Positions 42,034 through 50,429 of a DNA stretch of 64,000 bases are shown here, one piece after another; positions within the stretch are counted from its first letter, which is position 1; each line of letters starts with the position of its first letter. The DNA is from Nocardia goodfellowii (GTDB lineage Bacteria; Actinomycetota; Actinomycetes; Mycobacteriales; Mycobacteriaceae): positions 5,828,001-5,892,000 of the forward strand of contig NZ_JAGGMR010000001.1 in assembly GCF_017875645.1 (NCBI RefSeq). Reading direction: 5' to 3'. Under the pieces are notes generated by a model. It ran no database searches. It was not told where the DNA came from and saw only the letters and a program-made list of their open reading frames with translations. The position numbers were made by a program, and so were the translations under genes.

Positions 42034-42117
42034 GACCCGACCGTAGTACTCCGGTCCGAGGCGTTGCGGTACTCCGGTCCGATGTGATCGCGGGCCCGAC
42101 GTTTCTACCGTCGGGTC

Positions 42118-43242
42118 ATGCGATTGCGCGTCTTCACTGTTCCGCTCTGCACCGCCGCCGTGCTCCTGTCCGCCTGCACCACGAGCACGGCCGAACCCGC
42201 CTCGGCATCGATCGCCGCGCGAATGGACACCGTGCGCGGCGACCTCGACGCGGCGGTCCGCTCGGGGGCGGTCGGGGCCGTCGCCACACTCACCGACAAC
42301 GGCGCCACCGCCGTCTCCACCTCCGGCCTCGCCGATATCGCCACGGGCACAGCGATTTCCGCGGATGTCCCCCAGCATGTCCGGATCGGCAGCGTCACCA
42401 AGACCTTCACGGCCGCGATCGCGCTCCAGCTGGTAGCGGAGAACAGGATCGATCTCGACCGGCCGATCGGCACGTATCTGCCGGGCCTTCTGGCCGGTGA
42501 CGGCGTGGACGGAAACGCGATCACCGTTCGCCAGATCCTGGGGCATCGGAGCGGACTGCCCGAGCCGACCGCATACCCGCACTTGAACGAGTACACCGCA
42601 GCGCGAGACGGCCACACCTACACCCCGGCACAGGAGATCGCCCTCGCCCTGCGGTCTCCCGCGCAGTTCGCCCCCGGGACGCGGTTCGCGTACACCAACA
42701 CCAATTACATCGTCGCGGGCATGCTGATCGAGGCGGTGACCGGACATCGCTTCACCGATGAACTACGCGATCGCATTCTCACGCCGCTGCGGTTGGCGGA
42801 CACCTATCTACCCGCCACCGGGGAAACCGGTTTGCGCGCACCGCATCCCACCGGCTACGCCACCCTCGAGGGCACGGTTACCGACGTGACGCGGATGGAA
42901 CCGTCGGTGCCGTGGACCTCGGGCTCGTTGGTCAGTACCGGTGCCGATCTCAACCGGTTCTATCTCGCGCTGCTAGCCGGGAAGGTGGTGCCGCAGACCC
43001 AACTGCGCCAGATGCTCGACGGAGTCGACATGGGTAACGGTGACGGCATGTCCTACGGGCTCGGCGTTGGTTATGCCCAATTACCTTGCGGGGCACAGTA
43101 TGTCGGCCACGTCGGTGGTGTCGTCGGCTTCACCGCCATCTCCGGCGCGACGGCGGCGGGGCGCGCCGTCACCTTCTCCTTCACCGGGTCGCCCGCCGCC
43201 GTGGACATCGGCACCTTGCTCACCCACGCGCTGTGTGGGTGA
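42118..43242 (+). CDS. Lipoprotein serine hydrolase, beta-lactamase/DD-peptidase fold
   Basis: 374 aa. A lipoprotein signal ends at Cys20 in LLSAC. Catalytic SxxK is Ser92-V-T-Lys95, and YxN is Tyr193-T-Asn195 (YTN). The third motif reads HVGG rather than KTG, as in class C-like esterases and DD-peptidases (EstB/AmpH type). It acts outside the membrane on a peptidoglycan- or ester-type substrate. It is preceded by no obvious regulator and convergent with the SRPBCC gene. Confidence 0.92.
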   Translation: MRLRVFTVPLCTAAVLLSACTTSTAEPASASIAARMDTVRGDLDAAVRSGAVGAVATLTDNGATAVSTSGLADIATGTAISADVPQHVRIGSVTKTFTAAIALQLVAENRIDLDRPIGTYLPGLLAGDGVDGNAITVRQILGHRSGLPEPTAYPHLNEYTAARDGHTYTPAQEIALALRSPAQFAPGTRFAYTNTNYIVAGMLIEAVTGHRFTDELRDRILTPLRLADTYLPATGETGLRAPHPTGYATLEGTVTDVTRMEPSVPWTSGSLVSTGADLNRFYLALLAGKVVPQTQLRQMLDGVDMGNGDGMSYGLGVGYAQLPCGAQYVGHVGGVVGFTAISGATAAGRAVTFSFTGSPAAVDIGTLLTHALCG

Positions 43243-43254
43243 GCTTTCGCGGAT

Positions 43255-43812
43255 TCACGCGGAGGTCGTCCCGATGACCTCCGCGTATCGGCGCTCCAGG
43301 GCCGCGGACACCTCGGGATCGGGATAGCCCACCGACCGGCCGTCGAGCGCTTCCACCAGCGCGTCGAGGCAGAAGTGGTATCCAGCGGCGGTTCCGGGCA
43401 GCCCGTGCGGACCCGGCGTGCCGAACCAGACCGTGCAGAGCAACCGGGATCCGGCTCCCTCGGCAAGGATCTCGAATCGCAAATGCTCGTCGTCCCAGAG
43501 GAATTCGAAGATGCGGGGCGGCTCCCAGGTCAGGATCCGGCCGGGCAGCTCCGGATCGTCCAGATCGACGCCCGCCTCCGTCAGTTCCGTATCCGCGTGT
43601 TCGACCGCTTCCGGCCAGAACCGGAACCGGAGCTCGGCGCCGGTGTGGCGTTCGCCGAGGATGTCGGCCGGAAACCAGTGGCGGAGGTGTTCGGATTCGG
43701 TCAGGGCGCGCCACACTTTCGCCGGTGGGTGCGCGAGCATGCGTTCGTAGCGGATGCCTACGCGGTCGTCGTCGCGCAGAATGTCGCCGAGGCGCTGGTC
43801 TACGTCGGTCAT
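43255..43812 (-). CDS. SRPBCC/AHSA1-type protein
   Basis: 185 aa. It belongs to the START-like hydrophobic-cavity fold of the AHSA1 type: RYERMLAHPPAKVWRALTESEHLRHWFPA, and the middle block LTWEPPRIFEFLWDDEHLRFEI. It is the second gene of an ArsR-SRPBCC operon, an arrangement common in Actinobacteria in which the repressor controls the SRPBCC protein. Its ATG follows GGAG, and the ArsR stop is one base away. Ligand unknown. Confidence 0.9.
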   Translation of the reverse strand: MTDVDQRLGDILRDDDRVGIRYERMLAHPPAKVWRALTESEHLRHWFPADILGERHTGAELRFRFWPEAVEHADTELTEAGVDLDDPELPGRILTWEPPRIFEFLWDDEHLRFEILAEGAGSRLLCTVWFGTPGPHGLPGTAAGYHFCLDALVEALDGRSVGYPDPEVSAALERRYAEVIGTTSA

Positions 43813-43813
43813 A

Positions 43814-44137
43814 TCACTCCTCAGGGTCGTCGGGCAGGGTGTCCAGATAACGCTCGAGTCCGTCGAGCCGGTCGGCCCAGATCTCCCGGAACGGCGCCAG
43901 CCACACGTCGATCTCGCGCAATCGGTCCGGGGCGAGCCCGTAGTGCCGTCGCGGGCCGTCGACTCGGATGCGCACCAGCGCCGCCGTGTCCAGCATCTTC
44001 AGGTGCTTCGACACATTGGGCTGCGCCGTCCCCAATTCGCCCGCCAGATCGCCGACCGTGCGCTCACCCGCGCGCAGGAGGTCGAGGATCCGGCGGCGAG
44101 TGGGATCGGCCAGGACCTCGAATACATCGCGTGTCAC
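43814..44137 (-). CDS. ArsR-family transcriptional repressor
   Basis: 107 aa winged helix: FEVLADPTRRRILDLLRAGERTVGDLAGELGTAQPNVSKHLKMLDTAALV, then a basic wing. No cysteine metal-binding site is present, so it is a non-metal ArsR of the type paired with SRPBCC proteins. The GTG start follows a 32-bp palindromic region that is its probable operator. Confidence 0.92.
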   Translation of the reverse strand: MTRDVFEVLADPTRRRILDLLRAGERTVGDLAGELGTAQPNVSKHLKMLDTAALVRIRVDGPRRHYGLAPDRLREIDVWLAPFREIWADRLDGLERYLDTLPDDPEE

Positions 44138-44147
44138 CCGTCCGATT

Positions 44148-44179
44148 ATGCCTCAAGGGGAATATTCCTGTCAAGGCAT
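44148..44179. promoter_or_regulatory. 32-bp palindrome in front of arsR-SRPBCC operon
   Basis: Outer arms ATGCCT / AGGCAT and a perfect inner GGAATATTCC (44159-44168) share one centre, making a nested dyad 10 bases before the ArsR start. It is a typical place for an ArsR autorepressor. Confidence 0.65.
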
Positions 44180-44185
44180 ATGATG

Positions 44186-44653
44186 TCAGTGCTGGATCAA
44201 TCCGCCGACCGGGACGGCGGCGACGTGACCGGTGGCCGGAAGACTTTCCGCCAACGCGAGCCCGACGTCGACCAGTCCGGATCGGCGCAGACCGGTGACC
44301 TCGGAAATCGGCGTCCACACCGCTTCGGCCGTCGCACCATCGGGCTCCGGCCGCAGGCGGCCCCCAGTCACCGCGACGCGATAGAAGATCCCGACGTTTT
44401 GGTGCTCGACCCCGGCTCGGGCGACATTCGCGGGAATCATTCTCGAATCCACACCGAGCAGGCGCTCGACGACCCCCTCGTACCCCGTCTCCTCCGCGAG
44501 TTCCCGGATCACCGCATCGAACGGATCCTCGCCGTGCTCCACGCGCCCGCCGGGAAGTGTCCAATTCTTCGGCCCGGTTCGCGGCACATGATGCGCTAGC
44601 AACACCTGGCCGTCCGCGAGGCACACGGCGTAGGCCGCCAATCTGAAACTCAT
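44186..44653 (-). CDS. NUDIX hydrolase
   Basis: 155 aa. The Nudix box is complete: GGRVEHGEDPFDAVIRELAEETGY (about residues 36-59; G-x5-E-x7-RE-x2-EE-x-G), with the two glutamates needed for metal binding. It hydrolyses a nucleoside diphosphate linked to another group; specificity unknown. It stands between the ArsR palindrome and the DNA ligase gene. Confidence 0.92.
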   Translation of the reverse strand: MSFRLAAYAVCLADGQVLLAHHVPRTGPKNWTLPGGRVEHGEDPFDAVIRELAEETGYEGVVERLLGVDSRMIPANVARAGVEHQNVGIFYRVAVTGGRLRPEPDGATAEAVWTPISEVTGLRRSGLVDVGLALAESLPATGHVAAVPVGGLIQH

Positions 44654-44690
44654 GTCACGAGCGTGCCACCGCTCTGACAGCAGCGGCCCG

Positions 44691-46682
44691 CTAGACCAGG
44701 TTGGCGGCGATCAGCAGGGTCCAGATCTCGCCCTGGTCGACGACCTCGACGCCGAGCTTCTCCGCCTTGGCCAGTTTGCTGTCGCCGACACCCGCACCGG
44801 TGATGAGCAGGTCGGTGTTCGCCGAGACCGAGGACGCGGCCGTCGCGCCGGCTTTCTCACAGAGGCGCTGGAACGTCGGGCGGGCGACCTTCTCCCCGGA
44901 ACGCGGGTCGCTGATAGCGCCGGTGATCACCACCGTCTTGCCGGCCAGCGGCGCCCCGGCGGCGACGACCGGGGGTAAGTCTTCCGCGCGGACGTCCAGG
45001 GAAACGCCCGCCGCGCGCAGGCGTTCCAGTTCCGGACGCAGGCGGGTGAGATGCGCGGCCAGCGAGGCGGCGACCTTCGGTCCGATATCGTCGACCGCCA
45101 CCAGCCGTTCCGCGCCCGCGTCGGCGACCTCTTCCAGCGAGCCGAAGCCCGCACGGGCCAGGCGGGCGGCGGTGCCGTCGGAAGCCATCGGGATCGCCAG
45201 GCCGATCAGCGCGCGGCGCAGCCCGACCTGACGACTGGCGTCGATCGAGTCGATCATGCGCGCGGCCGACACCTCACCGATGCGATCGAACTCGAGCAGA
45301 CGCTCCTTGGTCAAGGTGTAGAAATCCGACGGGCGCTCCAGGATGCCCGCCTCGGCCAGGCGCTCGATCCACACCTGCCCGATGGCGTCGATGTCGGCGG
45401 CCGCCCGCGACGCCCAGTGGATCAGTCGGCGCACCGTCTGGGCGGGGCAGGAAACGTTGGTGCAGAACAGTTCCCGGCTGTTGCCCTGCTCGGTCACCGG
45501 CTGCTCGCACGAGGGGCAGACAGTGGGCGGCACGATCTCGCGCTCCTCCCCCGTGCGCTTGGACGCGTCGAGCACGCCCGCCACGAACGGGATCACGTCA
45601 CCCGCGCGCCGCACCAGCACCGTGTCACCGACCTTGATGTCGCGGGCGCGAATCACCTCTTGATTGGCCAGCGTCGCCCGGGTGACCGTCGTGCCGCCGA
45701 CGAACACCGGCTCCAGCCACGCGACCGGGACGATCTTGCCGGTCTTGCCGACGTCCCACACCACGTCGGCCAGCAATGTGGTCTTCTCCTCGGCGGCGAA
45801 CTTGAACGCCAGCGCGCCACGCGGCGAGTTGGATCGAGTTCCGGCCGCGGCGTAGGCATCTCGGTCGGCCAGTCGCAGCACCGCGCCGTCGAGGTCGTAG
45901 TCCAGCTCGTTGCGGCCCTGCTCGATCGCGGTGATCGCGGCCTGGGCCTGCTCGGCATCGGCGCACAGGCGCATCTGCGCACCCGCGACTCCCAGCGCCC
46001 GCAACCCCTCGCCCAGGTCGACCGCGGTGCCGCCCTCGGAGGTATCCAGGTCGAAGCCGAAGAATCGCAGCCGCCGCTCGGCCACCGTGGCCGGATCTTT
46101 CGCCCGCAGCGTTCCCGCCGCGGCATTGCGTGGATTGATCAGCGGCTTGTCCGGATGCGCGGTGTTGTAGGCGATGAAGGTCGAGCGCAGCATCACCGCC
46201 TCGCCGCGCACCTCCACCCGGCCCGGGACATCGATCCGCTCGGGCACGCCGTCGACCAAGGCGCGGACCAGCATCGTCACATCGTCACCGGTGGTGCCGT
46301 CACCCCGGGTCACCGCTCGCACCAGCCGGCCGTCCTCGAAGACCAGGGCCAGGGACAGACCGTCGAGCTTCGGCATCACTACCACCGGCTGACCGGGGAA
46401 GCGATTGAAGAACGCCGCGACCTGCTCGGGCTTGGTCGCCTTCTCCAACGACAGCATCGGCCGCGAATGGCGGATCGGCGCGTGCAGGACCGCGGGGGCA
46501 CCGACCTGCTCCAGCGGATTCGGGTCGGGCGCGAGTTCGGGGTGCGCCTCGATCAGGGCACGCAGCTCGTCTTCGACCGCGTCGTACTCGGCGTCCGCGA
46601 CCAGCGGCGAGCCCTGATAGTAGGCGTCCCGCAGCGCCACGATGCGATCCGCGAGCTCTTGGATTCGTTCCCCGGTGTCCAC
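44691..46682 (-). CDS. NAD+-dependent DNA ligase (divergent LigA paralogue)
   Basis: 663 aa from the GTG. Domain order is: Ia with YYQGSPLVADAEYDAVEDEL; adenylation domain with Lys105 in MPKLDGLSLAL; OB fold; four-cysteine zinc finger (CPSC...CTNVSC); helix-hairpin-helix repeats; and a C-terminal BRCT-like domain (AGKTVVITGAISDPRSGE). It joins nicks using NAD+. Several usually invariant blocks are changed: RHSRPMLSLEKA for HRVPMLSLDNAF, SPRGALAFKF for SPRWAIAYKF and ATLAN for ATLHN. This suggests a paralogue beside a canonical ligA elsewhere, or a specialised enzyme. The start is uncertain; no clear Shine-Dalgarno. Confidence 0.9.
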   Translation of the reverse strand: MDTGERIQELADRIVALRDAYYQGSPLVADAEYDAVEDELRALIEAHPELAPDPNPLEQVGAPAVLHAPIRHSRPMLSLEKATKPEQVAAFFNRFPGQPVVVMPKLDGLSLALVFEDGRLVRAVTRGDGTTGDDVTMLVRALVDGVPERIDVPGRVEVRGEAVMLRSTFIAYNTAHPDKPLINPRNAAAGTLRAKDPATVAERRLRFFGFDLDTSEGGTAVDLGEGLRALGVAGAQMRLCADAEQAQAAITAIEQGRNELDYDLDGAVLRLADRDAYAAAGTRSNSPRGALAFKFAAEEKTTLLADVVWDVGKTGKIVPVAWLEPVFVGGTTVTRATLANQEVIRARDIKVGDTVLVRRAGDVIPFVAGVLDASKRTGEEREIVPPTVCPSCEQPVTEQGNSRELFCTNVSCPAQTVRRLIHWASRAAADIDAIGQVWIERLAEAGILERPSDFYTLTKERLLEFDRIGEVSAARMIDSIDASRQVGLRRALIGLAIPMASDGTAARLARAGFGSLEEVADAGAERLVAVDDIGPKVAASLAAHLTRLRPELERLRAAGVSLDVRAEDLPPVVAAGAPLAGKTVVITGAISDPRSGEKVARPTFQRLCEKAGATAASSVSANTDLLITGAGVGDSKLAKAEKLGVEVVDQGEIWTLLIAANLV

Positions 46683-46722
46683 GCCGCAGACGCTACCGAC
46701 ACCCACCGACACCCCGCACACC

Positions 46723-47730
46723 TCAGGCCCGGCCGCGCTGACCGCGCAGACTCGGCCGCGCCGCTCCGCACAGGTCGGCCAGGGCGTGGAAGGCCCGCTT
46801 GGGTGCGAGGGAGCCGTCCGGCATGACCTTGCAGACGCCGAAAGATGCCAGGTCGGTGTCGAATCGAGGGTCGGGGTGGTGACGCAGGTGGTAGCTGGCG
46901 AAGGTGTGCCAGAACGCGGTGTCCACCGACTCCGCCTCGAAGAGGTCGAACAGTGCGCGCATATAGCGGACTGGTTCGTCCTCGTCGCGGCGATAGTCAC
47001 CGGTGACACGCGGCGGCTCGGCGTCGTGATCGATGATGTCCCAGCCCGATCCGCTGAGTTCGGCCGCGCCTCGATAGGTGCAGCAGCCGACCTCCGTGAC
47101 CGCGATCGGCTTCCCGAGGGTGCGCAACGCTTCCAGGCCTTGGCGGTAGGCGGGGTGCGCGGGATCGCCGTAAGCATCGATGCCGACGATGTCGAAGGGC
47201 GTCCAGTCGATGTCCTCCCAGGTGCCCGCGGCGTAGGTCAGCTTGCCGTGGAAGCGCTTTCGCACGGTGGCGGCGGTGGCGGCCAACGCGGCGTTCAGCC
47301 GGGCGTTGGCGTCGGCCAAGCCCGCCAGGGCCGACGGTTCGTCGCTGGTGAAGGCCGCGATCCTGGCCAGCGTATGTGCGCCGGGCAGGAAACCGGTACC
47401 GAACAGCGTCAGCTCGCAACCGGCGACGAAGACCTCGGCGCCCACGGCGTCGGCGCGCACCGCACAGTCGGCGAAGTAGGGCAGCAACTGGTCGGCGGAC
47501 AGTTCGCAGGGGAATGGGGAGAACCAGACCTCCAGACCCGCGTCGACGGCGTGCTGGGCCGCGACGGTCAGTCGTTCGGGGTCGTCGCCGGTGATGCGCA
47601 CCGCGTCGCAGTGCAACTCGTCGGCGATGATGCGCAGTTCCCGGCGCGCCGACTCGGGATCGAAACTGGACCGCGAACTTTGCCCACTCGGGGTGAAACC
47701 GGTGTCGTAGGTGATGCCTCTTGCGCGCAT
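46723..47730 (-). CDS. Glycosidase-like TIM-barrel protein
   Basis: 335 aa, ATG with AGGAG 8 bases upstream. The repeated beta-alpha pattern and the segments VWFSPFPCELSADQ and IAVTEVGCCTYRG resemble the acid/base and nucleophile strands of clan-A glycoside hydrolases. VGIDAYGDPAHPAYRQGLEAL is the usual late barrel strand. Similar proteins carry the misleading name abortive infection protein. There is no signal peptide. It is divergent from the two-HTH regulator at 47939, which may control it. Substrate unknown. Confidence 0.75.
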   Translation of the reverse strand: MRARGITYDTGFTPSGQSSRSSFDPESARRELRIIADELHCDAVRITGDDPERLTVAAQHAVDAGLEVWFSPFPCELSADQLLPYFADCAVRADAVGAEVFVAGCELTLFGTGFLPGAHTLARIAAFTSDEPSALAGLADANARLNAALAATAATVRKRFHGKLTYAAGTWEDIDWTPFDIVGIDAYGDPAHPAYRQGLEALRTLGKPIAVTEVGCCTYRGAAELSGSGWDIIDHDAEPPRVTGDYRRDEDEPVRYMRALFDLFEAESVDTAFWHTFASYHLRHHPDPRFDTDLASFGVCKVMPDGSLAPKRAFHALADLCGAARPSLRGQRGRA

Positions 47731-47860
47731 CGGATGCTCCTATCGGGTGCTTCGCCCACCTTCTGGGCCTAGCCTGAACCTTAGGTATATCCCGAATCTC
47801 GAAGCAATGGATCGCGTGCCGTGCGGGCGATATATACGCTGATGAAGACCATAATTAGTA

Positions 47861-47910
47861 GTTGCAACGACCCTGAGTGCTAATGCACGAATATCTGCCG
47901 ACGTTGCAAC
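47861..47910. promoter_or_regulatory. Two GTTGCAAC palindromes 42 bp apart
   Basis: The 8-bp perfect palindrome GTTGCAAC occurs at 47861-47868 and again at 47903-47910, 42 bp apart (four helical turns). It lies in the divergent promoter region, 29 bases before the regulator gene. TTGCAA-centred dyads are typical of MarR-type regulators. Confidence 0.6.
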
Positions 47911-47938
47911 GATATGCCGCGCAGTCGATACTGACGGA

Positions 47939-48649
47939 GTGCCAGGACGCAGACTCACCGGAACCGACCGAGCGCAGATCGCCAGAGGCCTGTCTCAGGG
48001 CTTGGGTCATGCCGAAATCGCCCGGCAACTCGGCCGTCCCACCTCGACGGTCAGCAGGGAAATCGCGCGCAACGGCGGACCCGGCCGCTACCGGGCAGAT
48101 CTGGCGCAGCTCGCCGCCACCCGTCGGGCCCGGCGTAAGCCGCGCCCGGCCGAGGTGCGGCGGCTCAGCGAAAACACCGGTCCGGCACCGGAAGTGGCCG
48201 CCGCGATCGTTCGCGACATCACCGCGTCCCTCGTCGCGACCGGCGTGCCACGTACCGCCGCGGGCGTCATGGCCTGCCTGTACACCGCCGAGACCGGCAG
48301 CCGCACCGCGGCCGAACTGGTGCGGCAGTTACAGGTCAGCCCCGCGACGGTCTCGCAGGCGGTCACATTGCTGGAAGCGCAAGGCATGCTCTTGCGCGGC
48401 CACGACGAAAACAGCAGGCGGCAGCGCTATTTCATCGACGCCGACGCGGGCTTGCGGACTGTCGTGGCCAGCGCCCGCGCCAATCAGCGACTGGCCGCGG
48501 CCGCGCAGCGCGCCGCGAACGCCTTCGGCGCCGAGCATCCCGCCGGAGCCCGGCTGGCGGCAGCCGCTCAGTTCCTCGAACAGATCGGCAACGACATCAT
48601 CCGCTCGGCGGAGAACTGGCATGCCGCTGCCGGGGCGCGGTCGAGCTGA
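47939..48649 (+). CDS. Two-HTH transcriptional regulator (HTH_38 + MarR/GbsR-like)
   Basis: 236 aa, GTG start. The N-terminal 45 residues (RRLTGTDRAQIARGLSQGLGHAEIARQLGRPTSTVSREIARNG) are the helix-turn-helix found at the start of IS30-family transposases. Residues about 85-200 form a winged helix of the MarR/GbsR type (ELVRQLQVSPATVSQAVTLLEAQGMLLRG). The double DNA-binding layout is uncommon. Its probable sites are the two GTTGCAAC palindromes upstream, and its probable target is the divergent glycosidase-like gene. Confidence 0.85.
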   Translation: MPGRRLTGTDRAQIARGLSQGLGHAEIARQLGRPTSTVSREIARNGGPGRYRADLAQLAATRRARRKPRPAEVRRLSENTGPAPEVAAAIVRDITASLVATGVPRTAAGVMACLYTAETGSRTAAELVRQLQVSPATVSQAVTLLEAQGMLLRGHDENSRRQRYFIDADAGLRTVVASARANQRLAAAAQRAANAFGAEHPAGARLAAAAQFLEQIGNDIIRSAENWHAAAGARSS

Positions 48650-48657
48650 GGCAGCGC

Positions 48658-49461
48658 TCAGAGTCGTTGCGCCACTGCGGGATCGCGGGTGTCGAGGCGG
48701 TGGATGGTGAGTCCGTGTTCGCCCGGCCGCACCTGCGGGCGCAGTTCGTGGGTGGTGGTGTAGTCGCCGCCGCGGAGCGATCGGTAGCGGATGGGCGATT
48801 CGACGTCGAGGCTGTCCAGGCGCGCGGTCAGCGCGTCAAGGGTGTGGCGGTGGGCGGCGGCGTCGACGTGGCCGGCGCTGCCGATGAGATGCGGGCGTAG
48901 CGGCTGCATGCCGGTGTAGTGCGCGGTGCCGTGCAGCAGGGGCCAGAGAATGTCGTCGATGTCTCCGCTGATCCCGCGCGGGCCCAGCGCATCGGCCCGA
49001 TCGCCCGCGGTGACGATGGGCAGCAGGCGCCGACCGGCGAGCCCGCCGTCGCCGTACTTGCGGACTTTGCCGTCCCGGTCGCGGATGCCGAACGCGAACC
49101 CATTGGTGAAGACGCGGTCGAACCACCCTTTCAAAATCGCCGGCATGCCGTACCACCAGAGCGGGAATTGCACGATCACCGTGTGCGATTCGGCCACGAG
49201 TCGCTGGTGGCGCAGGACATCGGCAGGCAACTTCCGCCGCTGGGTCGCGTCGCGTTGCCGGTCGGAGAACGTATCCCCGGTCGCGCCGACCGTGTCCTCC
49301 TCGCTCAGGACCGGGTTCCAGCGCTCCGCGTAGAGGTCGACATCGATCACCCGGTGCCCGGTGGCACGCAGATGTCCGACGCCGTGGCGGTACAGCGAGT
49401 GACTGAGCGAGTCGGTGTCGGGATGGGCGAGTATCCACAGCATTGGTCCGGCCGAAGTCAT
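48658..49461 (-). CDS. NAD(P)H oxidoreductase, flavodoxin-like fold
   Basis: 267 aa. It begins MLWILAHPDTDSLSHSLYRHGVGHLRATGHRVIDVDLYAE and contains VIVQFPLWWYGMPAILKGWFDRVF, the signature of the NQO/KefF/MdaB family of FMN/FAD NAD(P)H quinone reductases. Two-electron reduction of quinones or electrophiles is expected. It is divergent from an HxlR regulator, a common pairing for redox-stress quinone reductases. The ATG is chosen at MTSAGP; upstream in-frame codons do not resemble the family. Confidence 0.9.
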   Translation of the reverse strand: MTSAGPMLWILAHPDTDSLSHSLYRHGVGHLRATGHRVIDVDLYAERWNPVLSEEDTVGATGDTFSDRQRDATQRRKLPADVLRHQRLVAESHTVIVQFPLWWYGMPAILKGWFDRVFTNGFAFGIRDRDGKVRKYGDGGLAGRRLLPIVTAGDRADALGPRGISGDIDDILWPLLHGTAHYTGMQPLRPHLIGSAGHVDAAAHRHTLDALTARLDSLDVESPIRYRSLRGGDYTTTHELRPQVRPGEHGLTIHRLDTRDPAVAQRL

Positions 49462-49554
49462 AGGGCTACTTTCGTAGCTAGTCCGTCCAGTGCCAAGTAC
49501 TGACATTTTCAGCTCATAGTGACGAAAAGGTAAGCGAAGAGGTAGGAGCGTTAC

Positions 49555-49890
49555 GTGCGTAAGCCGGTAGCGAACGCGTTGACAGTGTGTCCCGTCGAGG
49601 TGGCCGTCTCGGTGCTCGGCGGTGCGTGGAAGCTGACGATCATCAAGCACCTGCTCGGCGGTCGCCGCCGTTTCGGCGAACTCGGGCGCTTGGTCGGCTC
49701 GGTCAACCCTCGGGTACTCACCCGGCAGTTGCGCGAGCTCGAAACCGACGGCCTCGTCGAGCGCACCGTTTACCCGGAGGTGCCTCCGCGAGTCGAATAT
49801 TCGCTGACCGAATTGGGCACCTCACTCCGGCCCGCCGTGGCTTGGCTGGATCGATGGGGAGCCGCCTACGCCGAGAGCCACGCGAAGTAG
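49555..49890 (+). CDS. HxlR-family transcriptional regulator
   Basis: 111 aa, GTG start with GGTAGGAG upstream. It has a winged-helix core CPVEVAVSVLGGAWKLTIIKHLL...RFGELGRLVGSVNPRVLTRQLRELETDGLV. The conserved N-terminal Cys (Cys12), often redox-sensitive in this family, is present. It is divergent from the quinone-reductase-like gene and probably represses it. The last 69 bases overlap the convergent DinB gene. Confidence 0.93.
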   Translation: MRKPVANALTVCPVEVAVSVLGGAWKLTIIKHLLGGRRRFGELGRLVGSVNPRVLTRQLRELETDGLVERTVYPEVPPRVEYSLTELGTSLRPAVAWLDRWGAAYAESHAK

Positions 49891-50388
49891 CCGCAACTGG
49901 CCGATCTCGGCGACGTTCTTCATCAGTTCGGCATTCACCCAGGCGATCGTGTGGGCGACGGACTTGTCGGCGTCCGGCCACGGAAATGTCGCCTTGGCGT
50001 CGAGGCCGGTGTCGTCGATCCGGTCCAGCACCCGCACCCACTGGGTGCGCAACTCGCTCAGCCATTCGGCTACCGCCGGCCCCGGCCCCGGCCACACGAT
50101 CTCGGAACGGTCGTGCGCGGGCTGCTGCCGCAGGTGGTCGATGGTGACGGTCCACCACCATCCGATGTGCCAGCTGATCCAGGCGATGGTGGGGACCGGG
50201 ATGGGGTCGGGCTCGGTGTCAGCCCAGTCCGGAACCCACACCCCGGCCCCGTCCTGACGTAGGGTCCAGCACAAGTCCGCGGGCTCCCACAGGAAGTCGG
50301 CCGTTTCGAGCCGCTCGAGATGGTATTCGAACAGCGACCAGACCAGATCGAACTGCCAGCGCAGCACGGCGGAACGGGAGGAATTCAT
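49822..50388 (-). CDS. DinB-fold protein
   Basis: 188 aa. It is a DinB/YfiT-like four-helix bundle: RWQFDLVWSLFEYHLERLETADFLWEPA, SWHIGWWWTVTIDHL and HTIAWVNAELMKNVAEIGQLRLL. The three metal-binding His positions are partly preserved. Family members include thiol-transferases and DNA-damage-linked proteins of unknown reaction. The ATG start (MNSSRS) is chosen. Its 3' end overlaps the convergent HxlR gene by 69 bases. Confidence 0.85.
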   Translation of the reverse strand: MNSSRSAVLRWQFDLVWSLFEYHLERLETADFLWEPADLCWTLRQDGAGVWVPDWADTEPDPIPVPTIAWISWHIGWWWTVTIDHLRQQPAHDRSEIVWPGPGPAVAEWLSELRTQWVRVLDRIDDTGLDAKATFPWPDADKSVAHTIAWVNAELMKNVAEIGQLRLLRVALGVGGSPSIQPSHGGPE

Positions 50389-50429
50389 GTGCGGCATCCT
50401 GCCCGCCGACGGTGGCCACGACAATCGAT

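Noticed and set aside
46683..47177. N-terminal extension of the DNA ligase by about 165 codons
   Set aside because: The extension overlaps the glycosidase-like gene in another frame and has no ligase sequence.
47769..47786. Iron-box-like sequence upstream of the glycosidase-like gene
   Set aside because: An extra base breaks the alignment with the IdeR consensus and the gene has no iron link.
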